The translations under genes and the position numbers were made by a program. From assembly GCF_000716675.1 (NCBI RefSeq), contig NZ_JNXT01000010.1, positions 1 to 64,000 on the forward strand: a stretch of 64,000 nucleotides of DNA, written 5' to 3'. The DNA comes from Streptomyces alboflavus. GTDB taxonomy: Bacteria > Actinomycetota > Actinomycetes > Streptomycetales > Streptomycetaceae. The notes beneath the pieces were generated by a model. That model did not search any database and was not told the origin of the DNA. It saw only the letters and a program-made list of their open reading frames with translations. Shown here piece by piece: positions 21,629-36,070 of the stretch (position 1 is its first letter; each line of letters opens with the position of its first letter).

Positions 21629-23755
21629 TTACTCGCCCTTGGCCTTCGCGATGATCTCCTCGGCGACGTTCCGCGGAACCTCGGCGTAGGAGTCGAACTG
21701 CATCGAGTAGCTTGCGCGACCCGACGTCTTGCTGCGGAGGTCTCCGACGTAGCCGAACATCTCCGAGAGGGGCACGAGGCCCTTCACGACGCGAGCGCCG
21801 CTGCGCTCCTCCATGGCCTGGATCTGGCCACGGCGGGAGTTGATGTCGCCGATGACGTCGCCCATGTAGTCCTCGGGCGTGGTGACCTCGACGGCCATCA
21901 TCGGCTCGAGCAGCACGGGCTTGGCCTGCCGCGCGGCCTCCTTGAAGGCCTGCGAACCGGCGATCTTGAAGGCGAGCTCGGAGGAGTCGACCTCGTGGTA
22001 GGCGCCGTCGATGAGCGTGACGCGGACGCCCGTCATCTCGTAGCCCGCCAGGATGCCGAACTGCATGGCCTCCTGCGCACCGGCGTCCACCGACGGGATG
22101 TACTCCCGCGGGATGCGGCCACCGGTGACCTTGTTCACGAACTCGTACGACGCGTCGCCGTCGAGGATCGGCTCGATCGCGATCTGCACCTTGGCGAACT
22201 GACCGGTACCACCGGTCTGCTTCTTGTGGGTGTAGTCCACGCGCTCGACGGCCCGACGGATCGTCTCGCGGTACGCGACCTGCGGCTTGCCGACGTTCGC
22301 CTCGACGCGGAACTCGCGCTTCATGCGGTCGACGAGCACCTCGAGGTGAAGCTCGCCCATACCACCGATGATGGTCTGGCCGGTCTCCTCGTCCGAGTGA
22401 ACCTGGAAGGAGGGGTCCTCCTCCGAGAGACGCTGGATGGCGACACCCAGCTTCTCCTGGTCACCCTTGGACTTCGGCTCGATGGCGACCTGGATGACCG
22501 GGGCCGGGAAGTCCATGGACTCCAGGATGACCGGGGCCTTGTCGTCACAGAGCGTCTCGCCCGTGGTGGTCTGCTTCAGACCCATGACGGCGACGATGTC
22601 ACCGGCGCCCACCGACTCGATCTCCTCACGCTTGTTCGCGTGCATGCGGTAGATCTTGCCGATGCGCTCCTTCTTGCCCTTCACGGAGTTCAGCACCGCG
22701 GTGCCGGAGTCCAGGCGACCGGAGTAGATCCGGACGAAGGTGAGCTTGCCGAGGTGCGGGTCGCTCGCGATCTTGAACGCGAGGGCCGACAGCGGCTCGT
22801 CGTCGGACGGCTTGCGCTTGACGACCTGCTCCGGGTCCTTGACGTCGTGGCCCTCGATGGCCTCGACGTCCAGGGGGGAGGGCAGGTAGCGCACGACGGC
22901 GTCGAGCAGGGGCTGGACGCCCTTGTTCTTGAACGCGGTGCCACAGAAGACCGGGGTCACCGTGGTGTCCCCGCCCTTGCCGGAGGCGATGGTGATGCGA
23001 CGGATGGCCGCGTACAGCTGCTCCTCGGTGGGCTCCTGGCCCTCCAGGTACAGCTCCATCATCTGCTCGTCGTTCTCGGCGACGGCCTCGAGCAGCTTGC
23101 CGCGGTACTCCTCGGCAGCCTCGGTGTGCGTCTCCGGGATGTCGACGATGTCGTAGGCCTCGCCCATCTTGGTCTCGGCGGACCAGACGAAGGCCTTCAT
23201 CGTGACGAGGTCGACGACGCCCTTGAAGTCAGCCTCCGCGCCGATGGGCAGCTGCATGACGATCGGGGTCGCACCGAGGCGGTCGACGATCATGTCGACG
23301 CAGCGGTGGAACTCGGCACCCGTGCGGTCGAGCTTGTTGACGAAGCAGATGCGCGGGACGCCGTAGCGGTCCGCCTGACGCCACACGGTCTCGGACTGGG
23401 GCTCAACGCCGGCGACACCGTCGAACACCGTGACAGCACCGTCGAGCACGCGGAGCGAACGCTCCACCTCGACCGTGAAGTCGACGTGCCCGGGGGTGTC
23501 AATGATGTTGATCGTGTGGTCGACGTCGTTCAGCGGCCAGTGACAGGTGGTGGCAGCAGAGGTGATCGTGATGCCACGCTCCTGCTCCTGCTCCATCCAG
23601 TCCATCGTGGCGGCGCCGTCGTGGACCTCACCGATCTTGTACGAGACACCGGTGTAGAACAGGATCCGCTCGGTGGTCGTCGTCTTGCCCGCGTCGATGT
23701 GAGCCATGATGCCGATGTTGCGCACCTTGGCCAGGTCAAGTGAAGTGGTAGCCAT
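21629..23755 (-). CDS. fusA: Elongation factor EF-G
   Basis: 708 residues with five domains. It catalyses GTP-driven translocation. Motifs A-H-I-D-A-G-K-T (18-25), D-T-P-G-H-V-D-F and N-K-L-D-R are intact. It lies between rpsG and tuf in the str group. No unusual changes were noticed. Confidence 0.98.
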   Translation of the reverse strand: MATTSLDLAKVRNIGIMAHIDAGKTTTTERILFYTGVSYKIGEVHDGAATMDWMEQEQERGITITSAATTCHWPLNDVDHTINIIDTPGHVDFTVEVERSLRVLDGAVTVFDGVAGVEPQSETVWRQADRYGVPRICFVNKLDRTGAEFHRCVDMIVDRLGATPIVMQLPIGAEADFKGVVDLVTMKAFVWSAETKMGEAYDIVDIPETHTEAAEEYRGKLLEAVAENDEQMMELYLEGQEPTEEQLYAAIRRITIASGKGGDTTVTPVFCGTAFKNKGVQPLLDAVVRYLPSPLDVEAIEGHDVKDPEQVVKRKPSDDEPLSALAFKIASDPHLGKLTFVRIYSGRLDSGTAVLNSVKGKKERIGKIYRMHANKREEIESVGAGDIVAVMGLKQTTTGETLCDDKAPVILESMDFPAPVIQVAIEPKSKGDQEKLGVAIQRLSEEDPSFQVHSDEETGQTIIGGMGELHLEVLVDRMKREFRVEANVGKPQVAYRETIRRAVERVDYTHKKQTGGTGQFAKVQIAIEPILDGDASYEFVNKVTGGRIPREYIPSVDAGAQEAMQFGILAGYEMTGVRVTLIDGAYHEVDSSELAFKIAGSQAFKEAARQAKPVLLEPMMAVEVTTPEDYMGDVIGDINSRRGQIQAMEERSGARVVKGLVPLSEMFGYVGDLRSKTSGRASYSMQFDSYAEVPRNVAEEIIAKAKGE

Positions 23756-23794
23756 ATCGGCTCAGTCTTCTCTCGGTCTCGATGTGGGTAGCGA

Positions 23795-24265
23795 CTACCA
23801 GCGGTAGTGCGCGAAGGCCTTGTTGGACTCGGCCATCTTGTGGGTGTCCTCGCGCTTCTTCACAGCGGCACCGAGGCCGTTGGAGGCGTCGAGGAGCTCG
23901 TTGAGCAGACGCTCGGTCATGGTCTTCTCGCGACGGGCGCGGGAGTAACCCACCAGCCAGCGCAGGGCCAGCGTGTTGGCGCGACCGGGCTTGACCTCGA
24001 TCGGCACCTGGTAGGTGGCGCCACCGACGCGGCGGGACTTGACCTCGAGGGTCGGCTTGATGTTCTCGAGCGCGCGCTTCAGCGTGATGACCGGGTCGTT
24101 GCCCGTCTTCTCACGCAGACCCTCCATGGCGCCGTAGACGATGCGCTCGGCGGTGGAGCGCTTGCCGTTCAGCAGCACCTTGTTGATGAGGGAGGTCACC
24201 AGAGGAGAGCCGTAGACCGGGTCGATGATGACCGGGCGCTTCGGGGCGGGGCCCTTACGAGGCAT
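23795..24265 (-). CDS. rpsG: 30S ribosomal protein S7
   Basis: 156 residues. S7 organises the 30S head and contacts the E-site tRNA. It begins [12 protein letters not shown] and ends A-F-A-H-Y-R-W. It follows rpsL by 2 bases. Confidence 0.98.
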   Translation of the reverse strand: MPRKGPAPKRPVIIDPVYGSPLVTSLINKVLLNGKRSTAERIVYGAMEGLREKTGNDPVITLKRALENIKPTLEVKSRRVGGATYQVPIEVKPGRANTLALRWLVGYSRARREKTMTERLLNELLDASNGLGAAVKKREDTHKMAESNKAFAHYRW

Positions 24266-24267
24266 TC

Positions 24268-24639
24268 TTACTTCTCCTTCTTGGCGCCGTAGCGGCTGCG
24301 GGCCTGCTTGCGGTTCTTGACACCCTGGGTGTCGAGGGAACCCCGGATGATCTTGTAGCGAACACCGGGCAGGTCCTTCACACGGCCGCCGCGCACGAGC
24401 ACGATGGAGTGCTCCTGCAGGTTGTGTCCCTCACCCGGAATGTAAGCAGTGACCTCGATCCCGCTGGTCAGACGCACACGCGCGACCTTACGCAGGGCCG
24501 AGTTCGGCTTCTTCGGGGTGGTCGTGAACACACGCGTGCAGACGCCACGACGCTGAGGGGAACCCTCGAGTGCGGGCGTCTTGTTCTTCTCGACCTTGTC
24601 CTGCCGGCCCTTGCGGACCAGCTGCTGGATCGTAGGCAC
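24268..24639 (-). CDS. rpsL: 30S ribosomal protein S12
   Basis: 123 residues. S12 is part of the decoding centre. The GTG at 24639 is preceded by GGAGAA and gives the family start [11 protein letters not shown]; longer in-frame sequence upstream is leader. Lys43 and Lys88, the sites of streptomycin-resistance and antibiotic-overproduction changes in Streptomyces, are wild type here. It opens the str operon. Confidence 0.98.
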   Translation of the reverse strand: MPTIQQLVRKGRQDKVEKNKTPALEGSPQRRGVCTRVFTTTPKKPNSALRKVARVRLTSGIEVTAYIPGEGHNLQEHSIVLVRGGRVKDLPGVRYKIIRGSLDTQGVKNRKQARSRYGAKKEK

Positions 24640-24956
24640 TACTTCTCCGGTTTCTGTGTGCCGAATAGTAAAGCTAACCTGGAACGTCGCCGACCCACGC
24701 GGTCGGGTGTGTCGAATGCTGCAGACTCCCGCTGAAGGCGGAGAGAGCGCAGATTGCGGTGGCCGGTATCGAACTCGCCGTGCGGCTGAAGACACGCACA
24801 CGAGCCCGGGCACACCCCAGGCACAAGGTCTGAGCGTACCTACCTCATTGGCTGCGGTCAAAACAAATACCCCGGACCCCGGACACGCCGGGGTCACCTC
24901 GCGCCCCAGGTGCGCGAGTGCCCCCTTTGTGCTGTTGGTCGGCCTTGCGGCCCCCG
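24640..24956 (-). promoter_or_regulatory. rpsL (str operon) promoter and leader
   Basis: This 317-base gap holds no gene. On the minus strand TTGACC (24856-24861) and TACGCT (24833-24838) are exactly 17 bases apart, a good match to an HrdB-type promoter. It predicts a leader of about 190 bases before the GTG start of rpsL. Confidence 0.75.
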
Positions 24957-25523
24957 TCAGCCCGAAGCCGCCGAAACGATCAGCAGCAACAGCAGTGCCC
25001 ACCCCACGATCGCCAGCCAGCCCAGGGCCAGGCCCGCGACCGCCTGGCCGTCGCCCTGCTCGTGGGTCTGGCGGATCTCGGCGCGGGCCATGTGGCCGAG
25101 GATGACCGCGGGCACGGCCGAGGCGCCGAACGTGAAGAACGTCGCAATCCCGCACACCATCGCCGCGGTGGCCTTGCCGTTCGTGGGCGCCGCGGGCATG
25201 AAGGTGGGCGGGACCACCATCGGGGCCTGCTGGAAGGCGGCCGGGCCCTGGGGCAGGTCGGCGACGAGGAGGCTGAGGTCCCCCACCGTGCGGGCCTGGT
25301 ACGCGCGCTCGACCCGGCGCTCGTACTCCTCCTTCTGCAGCCGCCCCTCGGCGAAGCCCGCGCGCAGCACGTCGACGGCGCGCTCACGGTCGGAGTGGGC
25401 GGCCAGCATCGACGGCTGGCCCTGCGCAGGGCGCATGGCGGGCAGTCCCTGGTGAGGCGGCCCCTGGTGAGACGGCCCCTGATGGGGCGGCCACGCCCCC
25501 GGCTGCCACGACGGATCCGTCAT
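24957..25523 (-). CDS. DUF1707 domain protein with two C-terminal membrane segments
   Basis: 188 residues. A Pro/Gln/His-rich N-terminus with H-Q-G-P repeats (10-30) leads to a DUF1707 domain (about 40-95; [19 protein letters not shown]). Two hydrophobic segments (about 115-145 and 163-187) form a DUF4190-like part. In Streptomyces DUF1707 proteins are common small membrane proteins of unknown role. GGGGGAGG before the ATG at 25523 supports this start. It sits between rpoC and the str promoter. Confidence 0.85.
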   Translation of the reverse strand: MTDPSWQPGAWPPHQGPSHQGPPHQGLPAMRPAQGQPSMLAAHSDRERAVDVLRAGFAEGRLQKEEYERRVERAYQARTVGDLSLLVADLPQGPAAFQQAPMVVPPTFMPAAPTNGKATAAMVCGIATFFTFGASAVPAVILGHMARAEIRQTHEQGDGQAVAGLALGWLAIVGWALLLLLIVSAASG

Positions 25524-25570
25524 GCATGCCTCCCCCGCACGTTGTGTGCCCTCCATGATGCGCCAACGCG

Positions 25571-25614
25571 CCGCGGGGCGGCCACCCGACCTTCGTCGGA
25601 CGACCGCCCCGCGG
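25571..25614 (-). terminator. Terminator after rpoC
   Basis: Perfect 11-bp arms (CCGCGGGGCGG and CCGCCCCGCGG) enclose a 22-base loop that contains a smaller hairpin. It starts 18 bases after the rpoC stop and ends rpoBC transcription. Confidence 0.75.
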
Positions 25615-25631
25615 TGGTGCGCTGCGCGCTC

Positions 25632-29543
<3,912 letters not shown>

Positions 29544-29602
29544 TATGCGTCAATCCCTCTCAGGGTTGTAAGTCTTAGGGGTCTGAAACGGGGGTCCTGG
29601 GG

Positions 29603-29630
29603 CCGGCGGGCTCATCTCTGAGCCCGCCGG
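29603..29630 (-). promoter_or_regulatory. Stem-loop between rpoB and rpoC
   Basis: Perfect 12-bp arms (CCGGCGGGCTCA and TGAGCCCGCCGG) enclose TCTC, 8 bases after the rpoB stop. Since rpoC needs read-through, this is more likely an mRNA stability or processing element than a full terminator. Confidence 0.65.
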
Positions 29631-29637
29631 ACTCCCG

Positions 29638-32600
29638 TCAGACCTCTTCGACGCTGCTCGGCTCGCGCCGGGACAGGTCGATACCGAGCTCCTCCGCCGC
29701 GCGGAAGACGTCCTCATCCGTGTCGCGCATCTCGATGGACATGCCGTCCGAGGACAGCACCTCCACGTTGAGGCAGAGCGACTGCATTTCCTTGATGAGC
29801 ACCTTGAAGGACTCGGGAATGCCGGGCTCGGGGATGTTCTCGCCCTTGACGATGGCCTCGTAGACCTTCACGCGGCCGGTCACGTCGTCGGACTTGATCG
29901 TCAGCAGCTCCTGGAGGGCGTAGGCGGCGCCGTATGCCTCAAGGGCCCACACCTCCATCTCTCCGAAGCGCTGTCCACCGAACTGCGCCTTACCACCCAG
30001 CGGCTGCTGGGTGATCATCGAGTACGGACCGGTCGACCGGGCGTGCAGCTTGTCGTCGACCAGGTGGTGCAGCTTGAGGATGTACATGTACCCGACCGAG
30101 ATCGGGTCCGGGAACGGCTCGCCGGAGCGGCCGTCGAACAGACGCGCCTTGCCGGAGGGGAGCACCATGCGCTCGCCGTCGCGGTTCGGGATCGTGTGCT
30201 GGAGCAGACCGGCCAGCTCGCCCTCGCGGGCACCGTCGAAGACCGGGGTCGCGACGTTCGTGCCCGGGGCGACCGAGTCGGCGCCGATCGCCTGCAGGCG
30301 CTGTGCCCACTCGTCCCCGAGGCCGGAGACGTCCCAGCCGCGGCTGGCGAGCCAGCCGAGGTGGATCTCCAGGACCTGTCCCGGGTTCATTCGGGACGGG
30401 ACACCCAGCGGGTTGAGGATGATGTCGACCGGAGTTCCGTCCTCGAGGAACGGCATGTCCTCGATGGGCAGGATCTTCGAGATGACGCCCTTGTTGCCGT
30501 GACGGCCGGCGAGCTTGTCACCGTCCGTGATCTTGCGCTTCTGCGCCACGTAGACACGAACCAGCTGGTTCACGCCCGGCGGCAGCTCGTCGCCCTCTTC
30601 ACGGTCGAAGACGCGGACGCCGATGACCTTGCCGATCTCGCCGTGCGGGACCTTCAGGGAGGTGTCACGGACCTCGCGGGCCTTCTCACCGAAGATCGCG
30701 CGGAGCAGGCGCTCCTCCGGCGTCAGCTCGGTCTCACCCTTGGGCGTGACCTTGCCGACGAGGATGTCGCCGGCGACGACCTCGGCACCGATACGGATGA
30801 TGCCGCGCTCGTCGAGGTCGGCGAGGACCTCCTCGGAGACGTTCGGGATGTCCCGGGTGATCTCCTCCGGGCCGAGCTTGGTGTCACGGGCGTCGACCTC
30901 GTGCTCCTCGATGTGGATCGAGGAGAGGACGTCGTCCTGCACGAGGCGCTGCGACAGGATGATCGCGTCCTCGTAGTTGTGACCCTCCCACGGCATGAAC
31001 GCCACGAGCAGGTTCTTGCCGAGGGCCATCTCGCCCTCTTCGGTGGCCGGACCGTCGGCGAGGACCTGGCCCTCGATGACGCGGGCACCCTCCTCGACGA
31101 CGACCTTCTGGTTCACCGAGGTGCCCTGGTTGGACCGGGAGAACTTCGCGACGCGGTACGTGGTGTACGTGCCGTCGTCGTTGGTGACGGTGACGTAGTC
31201 CGCGGAGACCTCCTGGACCACACCCGCCTTCTCGGCCTTGATCACGTCACCGGCGTCGACCGCGCAGCGGTACTCCATGCCGGTGCCGACGAGGGGGGCC
31301 TCGGCGGTGATCAGCGGCACGGCCTGACGCATCATGTTCGCGCCCATGAGGGCACGGTTGGCGTCGTCGTGCTCGAGGAAGGGGATCATGGCCGTCGCGA
31401 CCGACACCATCTGGCGCGGCGAGACGTCCATGTAGTCCACGTCGGAACCGGCGACGTAGTCGACCTCGCCACCACGGCGGCGGACCAGGACGCGGTTCTC
31501 GGCGAACCGGAGGTCATCGGTCAGCGGCGCGTTGGCCTGGGCGATGACGAACCGGTCCTCCTCGTCGGCGGTCAGGTAGTCCACCTCGTCGGTGACCTGG
31601 TCGTCGACGACCTTGCGGTACGGCGTCTCGACGAAGCCGAAGGCGTTCACACGGCCGTAGGAGGCCAGCGAACCGATCAGACCGATGTTCGGGCCTTCGG
31701 GCGTCTCGATCGGGCACATGCGGCCGTAGTGAGACGGGTGCACGTCACGGACCTCGAAGCCGGCCCGCTCACGGGAGAGACCACCCGGGCCAAGAGCCGA
31801 CAGACGGCGCTTGTGGGTGAGACCCGACAGCGGGTTGTTCTGGTCCATGAACTGCGACAGCTGGCTGGTGCCGAAGAACTCCTTGATGGAGGCGACGACC
31901 GGCCGGATGTTGATCAGCGTCTGCGGCGTGATCGCCTCGACGTCCTGCGTCGTCATGCGCTCACGCACGACGCGCTCCATACGAGCCAGACCCGTGCGGA
32001 CCTGGTTCTGGATGAGCTCGCCGACGTTGCGCAGGCGGCGGTTGCCGAAGTGGTCGATGTCGTCGGTCTCGACGACGATGCCCACACCGCTGTCACCGAC
32101 GGTCTCGGTCTCACCGGCGTGCAGCTTCACCAGGTACTTGATCGAGGCGATGATGTCCTCGACCGTCAGGACGCCCGCGTCGAGCGGCGCGTCCGCACCC
32201 AGCTTCTTGTTGACCTTGTAGCGGCCGACCTTCGCGAGGTCGTAGCGCTTCGGGTTGAAGTAGAGGTTCTCGAGCAGCGTCTGCGCGGCCTCGCGGGTCG
32301 GCGGCTCGCCCGGACGGAGCTTGCGGTAGATGTCGAGCAGCGCGTCGTCCTGGCCCTGGGTGTGGTCCTTCTCCAGGGTGGCGCGCATGGACTCGTACTC
32401 GCCGAACTCCTCGAGGATCTGCTCGGTGGTCCAGCCGAGAGCCTTCAGGAGGACGGTGACCGACTGCTTGCGCTTGCGGTCGATGCGGACACCGACCATG
32501 TCGCGCTTGTCGATCTCCATCTCGAGCCAGGCACCCCGGGACGGGATGATCTTGGCGGAGAAGATGTCCTTGTCGGACGTCTTGTCGATGGAGGAGTCGA

Positions 32601-33123
32601 AGTAGACGCCGGGCGAACGGACCAGCTGCGACACCACGACACGCTCGGTGCCGTTGATGACGAAGGTGCCCTTGTTCGTCATGAGCGGGAAGTCGCCCAT
32701 GAAGACCGTCTGGGACTTGATCTCACCGGTCTCGTTGTTGGTGAACTCGGCGGTGACGAAGAGCGGGGCGGCGAACGTGAAGTCGCGCTCCTTGCACTCG
32801 TCGATGGAGTTCTTCGGAGGCTCGAAACGGTGGTCGCGGAAGGTCAGCGACATCGACCCGGAGAAGTCCTCGATCGGGGAGATCTCCTCGAAGATCTCCT
32901 CCAGACCGGACTTGGTGGGGACGTCCTGTCCGCTTTCCAGAGCCGCCTCGACACGAGCCTTCCACGCGTCGTTGCCGAGCAGCCAGTCAAAGCTTTCGGT
33001 CTGCAGCGCAAGAAGGTTCGGAACCTCGAGGGGCTCCTTGATCTTTGCAAAGGAGATGCGCAGCGGGGCGGTGCTGGCGCCGTTGTTCGTATTCGCGGTC
33101 GAGGCAGTGCGCGAGGCGGCCAA
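29638..33123 (-). CDS. rpoB: RNA polymerase beta subunit
   Basis: 1161 residues from a TTG start (L-A-A-S-R-T-A-S), preceded by GGAAGGA at 8 bases. A GTG 10 codons upstream (33153) is possible, but the TTG start agrees with the S. coelicolor protein as I recall it. The rifampicin pocket ([11 protein letters not shown] ... H-K-R-R-L-S-A-L-G) shows no known resistance change. It pairs with rpoC. Confidence 0.97.
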   Translation of the reverse strand: MAASRTASTANTNNGASTAPLRISFAKIKEPLEVPNLLALQTESFDWLLGNDAWKARVEAALESGQDVPTKSGLEEIFEEISPIEDFSGSMSLTFRDHRFEPPKNSIDECKERDFTFAAPLFVTAEFTNNETGEIKSQTVFMGDFPLMTNKGTFVINGTERVVVSQLVRSPGVYFDSSIDKTSDKDIFSAKIIPSRGAWLEMEIDKRDMVGVRIDRKRKQSVTVLLKALGWTTEQILEEFGEYESMRATLEKDHTQGQDDALLDIYRKLRPGEPPTREAAQTLLENLYFNPKRYDLAKVGRYKVNKKLGADAPLDAGVLTVEDIIASIKYLVKLHAGETETVGDSGVGIVVETDDIDHFGNRRLRNVGELIQNQVRTGLARMERVVRERMTTQDVEAITPQTLINIRPVVASIKEFFGTSQLSQFMDQNNPLSGLTHKRRLSALGPGGLSRERAGFEVRDVHPSHYGRMCPIETPEGPNIGLIGSLASYGRVNAFGFVETPYRKVVDDQVTDEVDYLTADEEDRFVIAQANAPLTDDLRFAENRVLVRRRGGEVDYVAGSDVDYMDVSPRQMVSVATAMIPFLEHDDANRALMGANMMRQAVPLITAEAPLVGTGMEYRCAVDAGDVIKAEKAGVVQEVSADYVTVTNDDGTYTTYRVAKFSRSNQGTSVNQKVVVEEGARVIEGQVLADGPATEEGEMALGKNLLVAFMPWEGHNYEDAIILSQRLVQDDVLSSIHIEEHEVDARDTKLGPEEITRDIPNVSEEVLADLDERGIIRIGAEVVAGDILVGKVTPKGETELTPEERLLRAIFGEKAREVRDTSLKVPHGEIGKVIGVRVFDREEGDELPPGVNQLVRVYVAQKRKITDGDKLAGRHGNKGVISKILPIEDMPFLEDGTPVDIILNPLGVPSRMNPGQVLEIHLGWLASRGWDVSGLGDEWAQRLQAIGADSVAPGTNVATPVFDGAREGELAGLLQHTIPNRDGERMVLPSGKARLFDGRSGEPFPDPISVGYMYILKLHHLVDDKLHARSTGPYSMITQQPLGGKAQFGGQRFGEMEVWALEAYGAAYALQELLTIKSDDVTGRVKVYEAIVKGENIPEPGIPESFKVLIKEMQSLCLNVEVLSSDGMSIEMRDTDEDVFRAAEELGIDLSRREPSSVEEV

Positions 33124-33153
33124 GAGGGGGTCCTTCCGAGGGCTCGGACTCAC

Positions 33154-33722
33154 TACGCGCGTACCGGTCCCAAGCTGGCAGAGAGACAGAAATCCCAGGT
33201 CAGGGTGGTTTCAGTCCACGGTGCTCAAGCATGGGCATGCCCCTGGTGACGGGCAGGAGGCAGCTAACAGGCAGCGCAAAGGGTCAGTGTAGCCACCTGG
33301 CCCACTGATGTCCAGTCCCGGTTTTTGGAGACCCTCGTTGTTCTCAACACCTGCGGCAAGCCACGTCCTCAACGCACATCGATACTGCCCTCTTCGTCGC
33401 CGATCCATGCCTCGGATGCGGATCGTTGTGACGACGCGTCCTGAGAATTGCGCGCTGCGTGCGGTTCGTCAAGGCCCCCCATGCCCGGACGAGGCCTGGC
33501 GTCGTCGCCGTCACGGCCTGTCGCCAGGCACAACGAAGATCACCATACTCGCCGCGACCGACAGTGCAAGGCAGCCGCCGCACGCGTGCCCGGGAACGCC
33601 GAAAGGCGACCACCCACATGGGTGATCGCCGTTCGGTGTGTGTGCGTTACAGCCCGGGGGCCGCGAGCACACGGAAGAGTCAGAAGACTCGCGCCACGCG
33701 CCCGTGGGCGCGCGGCGAGGTG
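33154..33722 (-). promoter_or_regulatory. rplL-rpoB intergenic region with rpoB promoter
   Basis: This 569-base gap contains no gene. On the minus strand TGGACA (33309-33314) and TACACT (33286-33291) are 17 bases apart and would give an rpoB leader of about 155 bases. Near rplL, an imperfect stem at 33605-33630 (GGCGATCACCCA/TGGGTGGTCGCC) followed by TTTC may partly end the rplJL transcript. So rpoBC can be made apart from rplJL. Confidence 0.7.
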
Positions 33723-34112
33723 TTACTTGACCTCGACGGAGGCGCCGGCGCCCTTGAGGGCCTCGGCGGCCTTCTCCGCGGCGTCCTTGGCGACCTTCTC
33801 GAGGACCGGCTTCGGGGTGCCGTCGACGAGGTCCTTGGCCTCCTTCAGACCCAGGGAGGTCAGCTCGCGCACGACCTTGATGACCTGGATCTTCTTGTCG
33901 CCGGCGCCGGTGAGGATGACGTCGAACTCGTCCTGCTCCTCGGCGGCCTCGGCGGCGGCGCCACCAGCGGCACCACCGGCGACGACGACCGGCGCGGCAG
34001 CGGCGGCGGTGACGTCGAACTTCTCCTCGAAGGCCTTCACGAACTCGGAGAGCTCGATGAGGGTCATCTCTTCGAACTGGGCAAGCAGGTCGTCCTGGCT
34101 GAGCTTCGCCAT
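33723..34112 (-). CDS. rplL: 50S ribosomal protein L7/L12
   Basis: 129 residues. It forms the flexible stalk that recruits translation factors. The N-terminal dimer domain, an Ala/Gly-rich hinge (about 35-55) and the C-terminal domain ([19 protein letters not shown]) are in order. The ATG at 34112 fits the family. It follows rplJ by 112 bases. Confidence 0.98.
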   Translation of the reverse strand: MAKLSQDDLLAQFEEMTLIELSEFVKAFEEKFDVTAAAAAPVVVAGGAAGGAAAEAAEEQDEFDVILTGAGDKKIQVIKVVRELTSLGLKEAKDLVDGTPKPVLEKVAKDAAEKAAEALKGAGASVEVK

Positions 34113-34224
34113 GATGGCGGTCCTTCCACTAATTCGGCGGGTGCCGGATGTACATGAGAGGCGGGCTGTACTAGTGGCCCGCATACGACCGTCGCCTCAG
34201 GCGGCGGTCACTGTGCGAGCCGAA

Positions 34225-34752
34225 TTACTCGGCACCGCCCTGCTCGGCCTGCTTGGCGCGAAGCGCGTCCACGGTGCGGACGAGCTTCGACGGGAGCGCC
34301 TGGAAGACAGAGGCAGCCTGGGACTGCTTGCCCTTCATGGCACCCGCCAGCTTGCTGAGCAGAACCTCGCGGGACTCGAGGTCCGCAAGCTTCTTGATCT
34401 CGTCGGCGGTCAGCGCCTTGCCGTCAAGGACACCGCCCTTGATGACGAGAGAGGGGTTGTCCTTGGCGAAGTCACGAAGACCCTTCGCCGCCTCGACCGG
34501 GTCACCGGTCACGAAGGCGACAGCCGTCGAGCCCTTGAGGTGCTCGTCCAGCTGGATCCCGGCCTCGTTGGCCGCGATCTTGGTCAGCGTGTTCTTCACC
34601 ACACGGTACTGAGCGTTCTCGCCGAGAGAACGGCGAAGCTCCTTGAGCTGCGCCACGGACAGTCCGGTGTAAGAAGTGACAACAGCAGCGTTGGAGTCGC
34701 GCAGCTTCTGCGTGATCTCCTCGACGGCTGCGACCTTGTCGGACGTCGCCAT
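34225..34752 (-). CDS. rplJ: 50S ribosomal protein L10
   Basis: 175 residues. L10 anchors L7/L12 dimers by its C-terminal helix and binds 23S rRNA by its N-domain. In many bacteria the L10-L12 complex represses its own mRNA leader. The N-terminal block [16 protein letters not shown] is typical. It begins with ATG at 34752. Confidence 0.98.
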   Translation of the reverse strand: MATSDKVAAVEEITQKLRDSNAAVVTSYTGLSVAQLKELRRSLGENAQYRVVKNTLTKIAANEAGIQLDEHLKGSTAVAFVTGDPVEAAKGLRDFAKDNPSLVIKGGVLDGKALTADEIKKLADLESREVLLSKLAGAMKGKQSQAASVFQALPSKLVRTVDALRAKQAEQGGAE

Positions 34753-35086
34753 GAGCCTCGGCCTCCTTCCGGGGTGATGATCCTCGACTGACCTTTCGAT
34801 CAGCCACGTGTCGCCGGACCGCCTGAATCAGGCACACAGGAAGGGGTTCTGCACAAAACGAAACGCCCCGGCGCAGGCGCACGGGGCGTGAGCTCGACCT
34901 GACGGAGAACCGTCCGGGAGCACTTCCACAGTCACCTACGCGGGTCGTCCGCAGCTTCAGCGGATCCTTCGGCCACCGCACCCTCTTGCGAGCACACGGC
35001 AACGACCAGCGGTCTTTGGCTTCTGTGGAAGCGTACGCGAACGGATCCGCGTCAGGCAAATCGGGTCGGTCCGGGCCGGCCGGGGA
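34753..35086 (-). promoter_or_regulatory. rplJ promoter and L10-type leader with attenuator
   Basis: This 334-base gap has no gene. TTGCCT (35054-35059) and TACGCT (35030-35035) are 18 bases apart on the minus strand. About 145 bases further on, ACGCCCC/GGGGCGT (34863-34889) forms a stem followed by TTTCGTTTTGT, a real intrinsic-terminator shape upstream of rplJ. This fits an L10 leader that couples rplJL expression to free L10-L12. Confidence 0.72.
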
Positions 35087-35944
35087 TCAGCCCTGGGCGC
35101 CCTTCATCTCCTTGGCGATGTCCATGACCTGGCTCGCCGGCGGGGCCGTGATGGTCACCTTCTTGTTGTAGTCGATGAAGGTGATGGTCATGTCGAGGGG
35201 TCCCTTGTCGCCCTTGCCGCGGGCGCGGAACTGCTTGGTGTGGTCCTCGCCGTCGATCCACATGTCCATCGTGAGCTTCTCGACGCCCATGTCCTCGTAC
35301 TGCTTGAAGCTCTTCTCGCGGCGCTTCTTGGTGGCCGCGTCCTCGTCCTTCATGAGCTCGCGCAGCCGGTCCATCGTGACCGTGCCCGTGTAGCGGGTGG
35401 TCTCGACGCCCTCGACCTTCTCGGTGCCGACCTTCTTCAGGTCGTCGGAGCCGGTGAGGAGCGTGGACTGGTCGGCCGGGTTGTTGTCCGCCTGGGCGGA
35501 GAGCGAGGTGCCGCCGGGCTTGTCCGTGCCCTTGCCCAGGCCCTTGGCGGGGAACTTGATCCAGCTCTTGCCGTCCATCTCCTTGGCGGCTTCCTTGCCG
35601 CCGCCGAGGTAGAGGCCGCCGCCGACGAGCCGGATCTCCGCCTTCTGCGGGACGCCCTTGTCGGTCGCGCTCATCTCCATCCGCATGGCGAGCGGCTTGG
35701 TGCTCATGGCCGCCTCGGCCTTGACCCGGCCGTCGCCCGGGACCTTGCCGTCCATGCGGAAGGTGAACGAGGTCAGGTCCTCGCTCTTGGCCGCGGCCTT
35801 CTTCACGGCCGCCGCGGGTGCCATGTCGCCCCCCGCCTTGTCGGACTTCTCCGACCCGCAGCTGACCGCACCACCCGCGAGCAGCACGGCGGCGAGCGCG
35901 GCGCCCGCGGTTCTCTTGCGTCCCGTACGTACGGAAATGCTCAT
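35087..35944 (-). CDS. LppX/LprAFG-like lipoprotein
   Basis: 285 residues. The signal peptide ends in the lipobox A-V-S-C (Cys29), so the protein should be lipidated and face outward. The rest has the mixed beta pattern of LolA/LppX-like carriers, with V-K-K-V-type motifs (D-L-K-K-V-G-T-E-K-V-E-G-V-E-T-T-R-Y) shared with its neighbour at 36071. In mycobacteria such proteins carry lipids across the cell wall; the ligand here is unknown. A GGGGTGGGG precedes the ATG at 35944. Confidence 0.8.
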   Translation of the reverse strand: MSISVRTGRKRTAGAALAAVLLAGGAVSCGSEKSDKAGGDMAPAAAVKKAAAKSEDLTSFTFRMDGKVPGDGRVKAEAAMSTKPLAMRMEMSATDKGVPQKAEIRLVGGGLYLGGGKEAAKEMDGKSWIKFPAKGLGKGTDKPGGTSLSAQADNNPADQSTLLTGSDDLKKVGTEKVEGVETTRYTGTVTMDRLRELMKDEDAATKKRREKSFKQYEDMGVEKLTMDMWIDGEDHTKQFRARGKGDKGPLDMTITFIDYNKKVTITAPPASQVMDIAKEMKGAQG

Positions 35945-36070
35945 GACCCCACCCCTAGGAACATTTGGTTCATTTATTGCCCGGCCGAGATTACCCGAAG
36001 GTAGGCGGGGCCTTCCTCCGGGTTCTTCGGCGGCCGGGCTCACCTGCGGCGGGGCGGGGCCGGAGCGGTC

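Noticed and set aside
30043..33249. A 1068-codon open frame opposite rpoB
   Set aside because: Same reason: an antisense shadow of a highly biased coding gene.
33308..33625. Short open frames between rplL and rpoB
   Set aside because: They overlap each other on both strands, have no family match and lie over the rpoB promoter.
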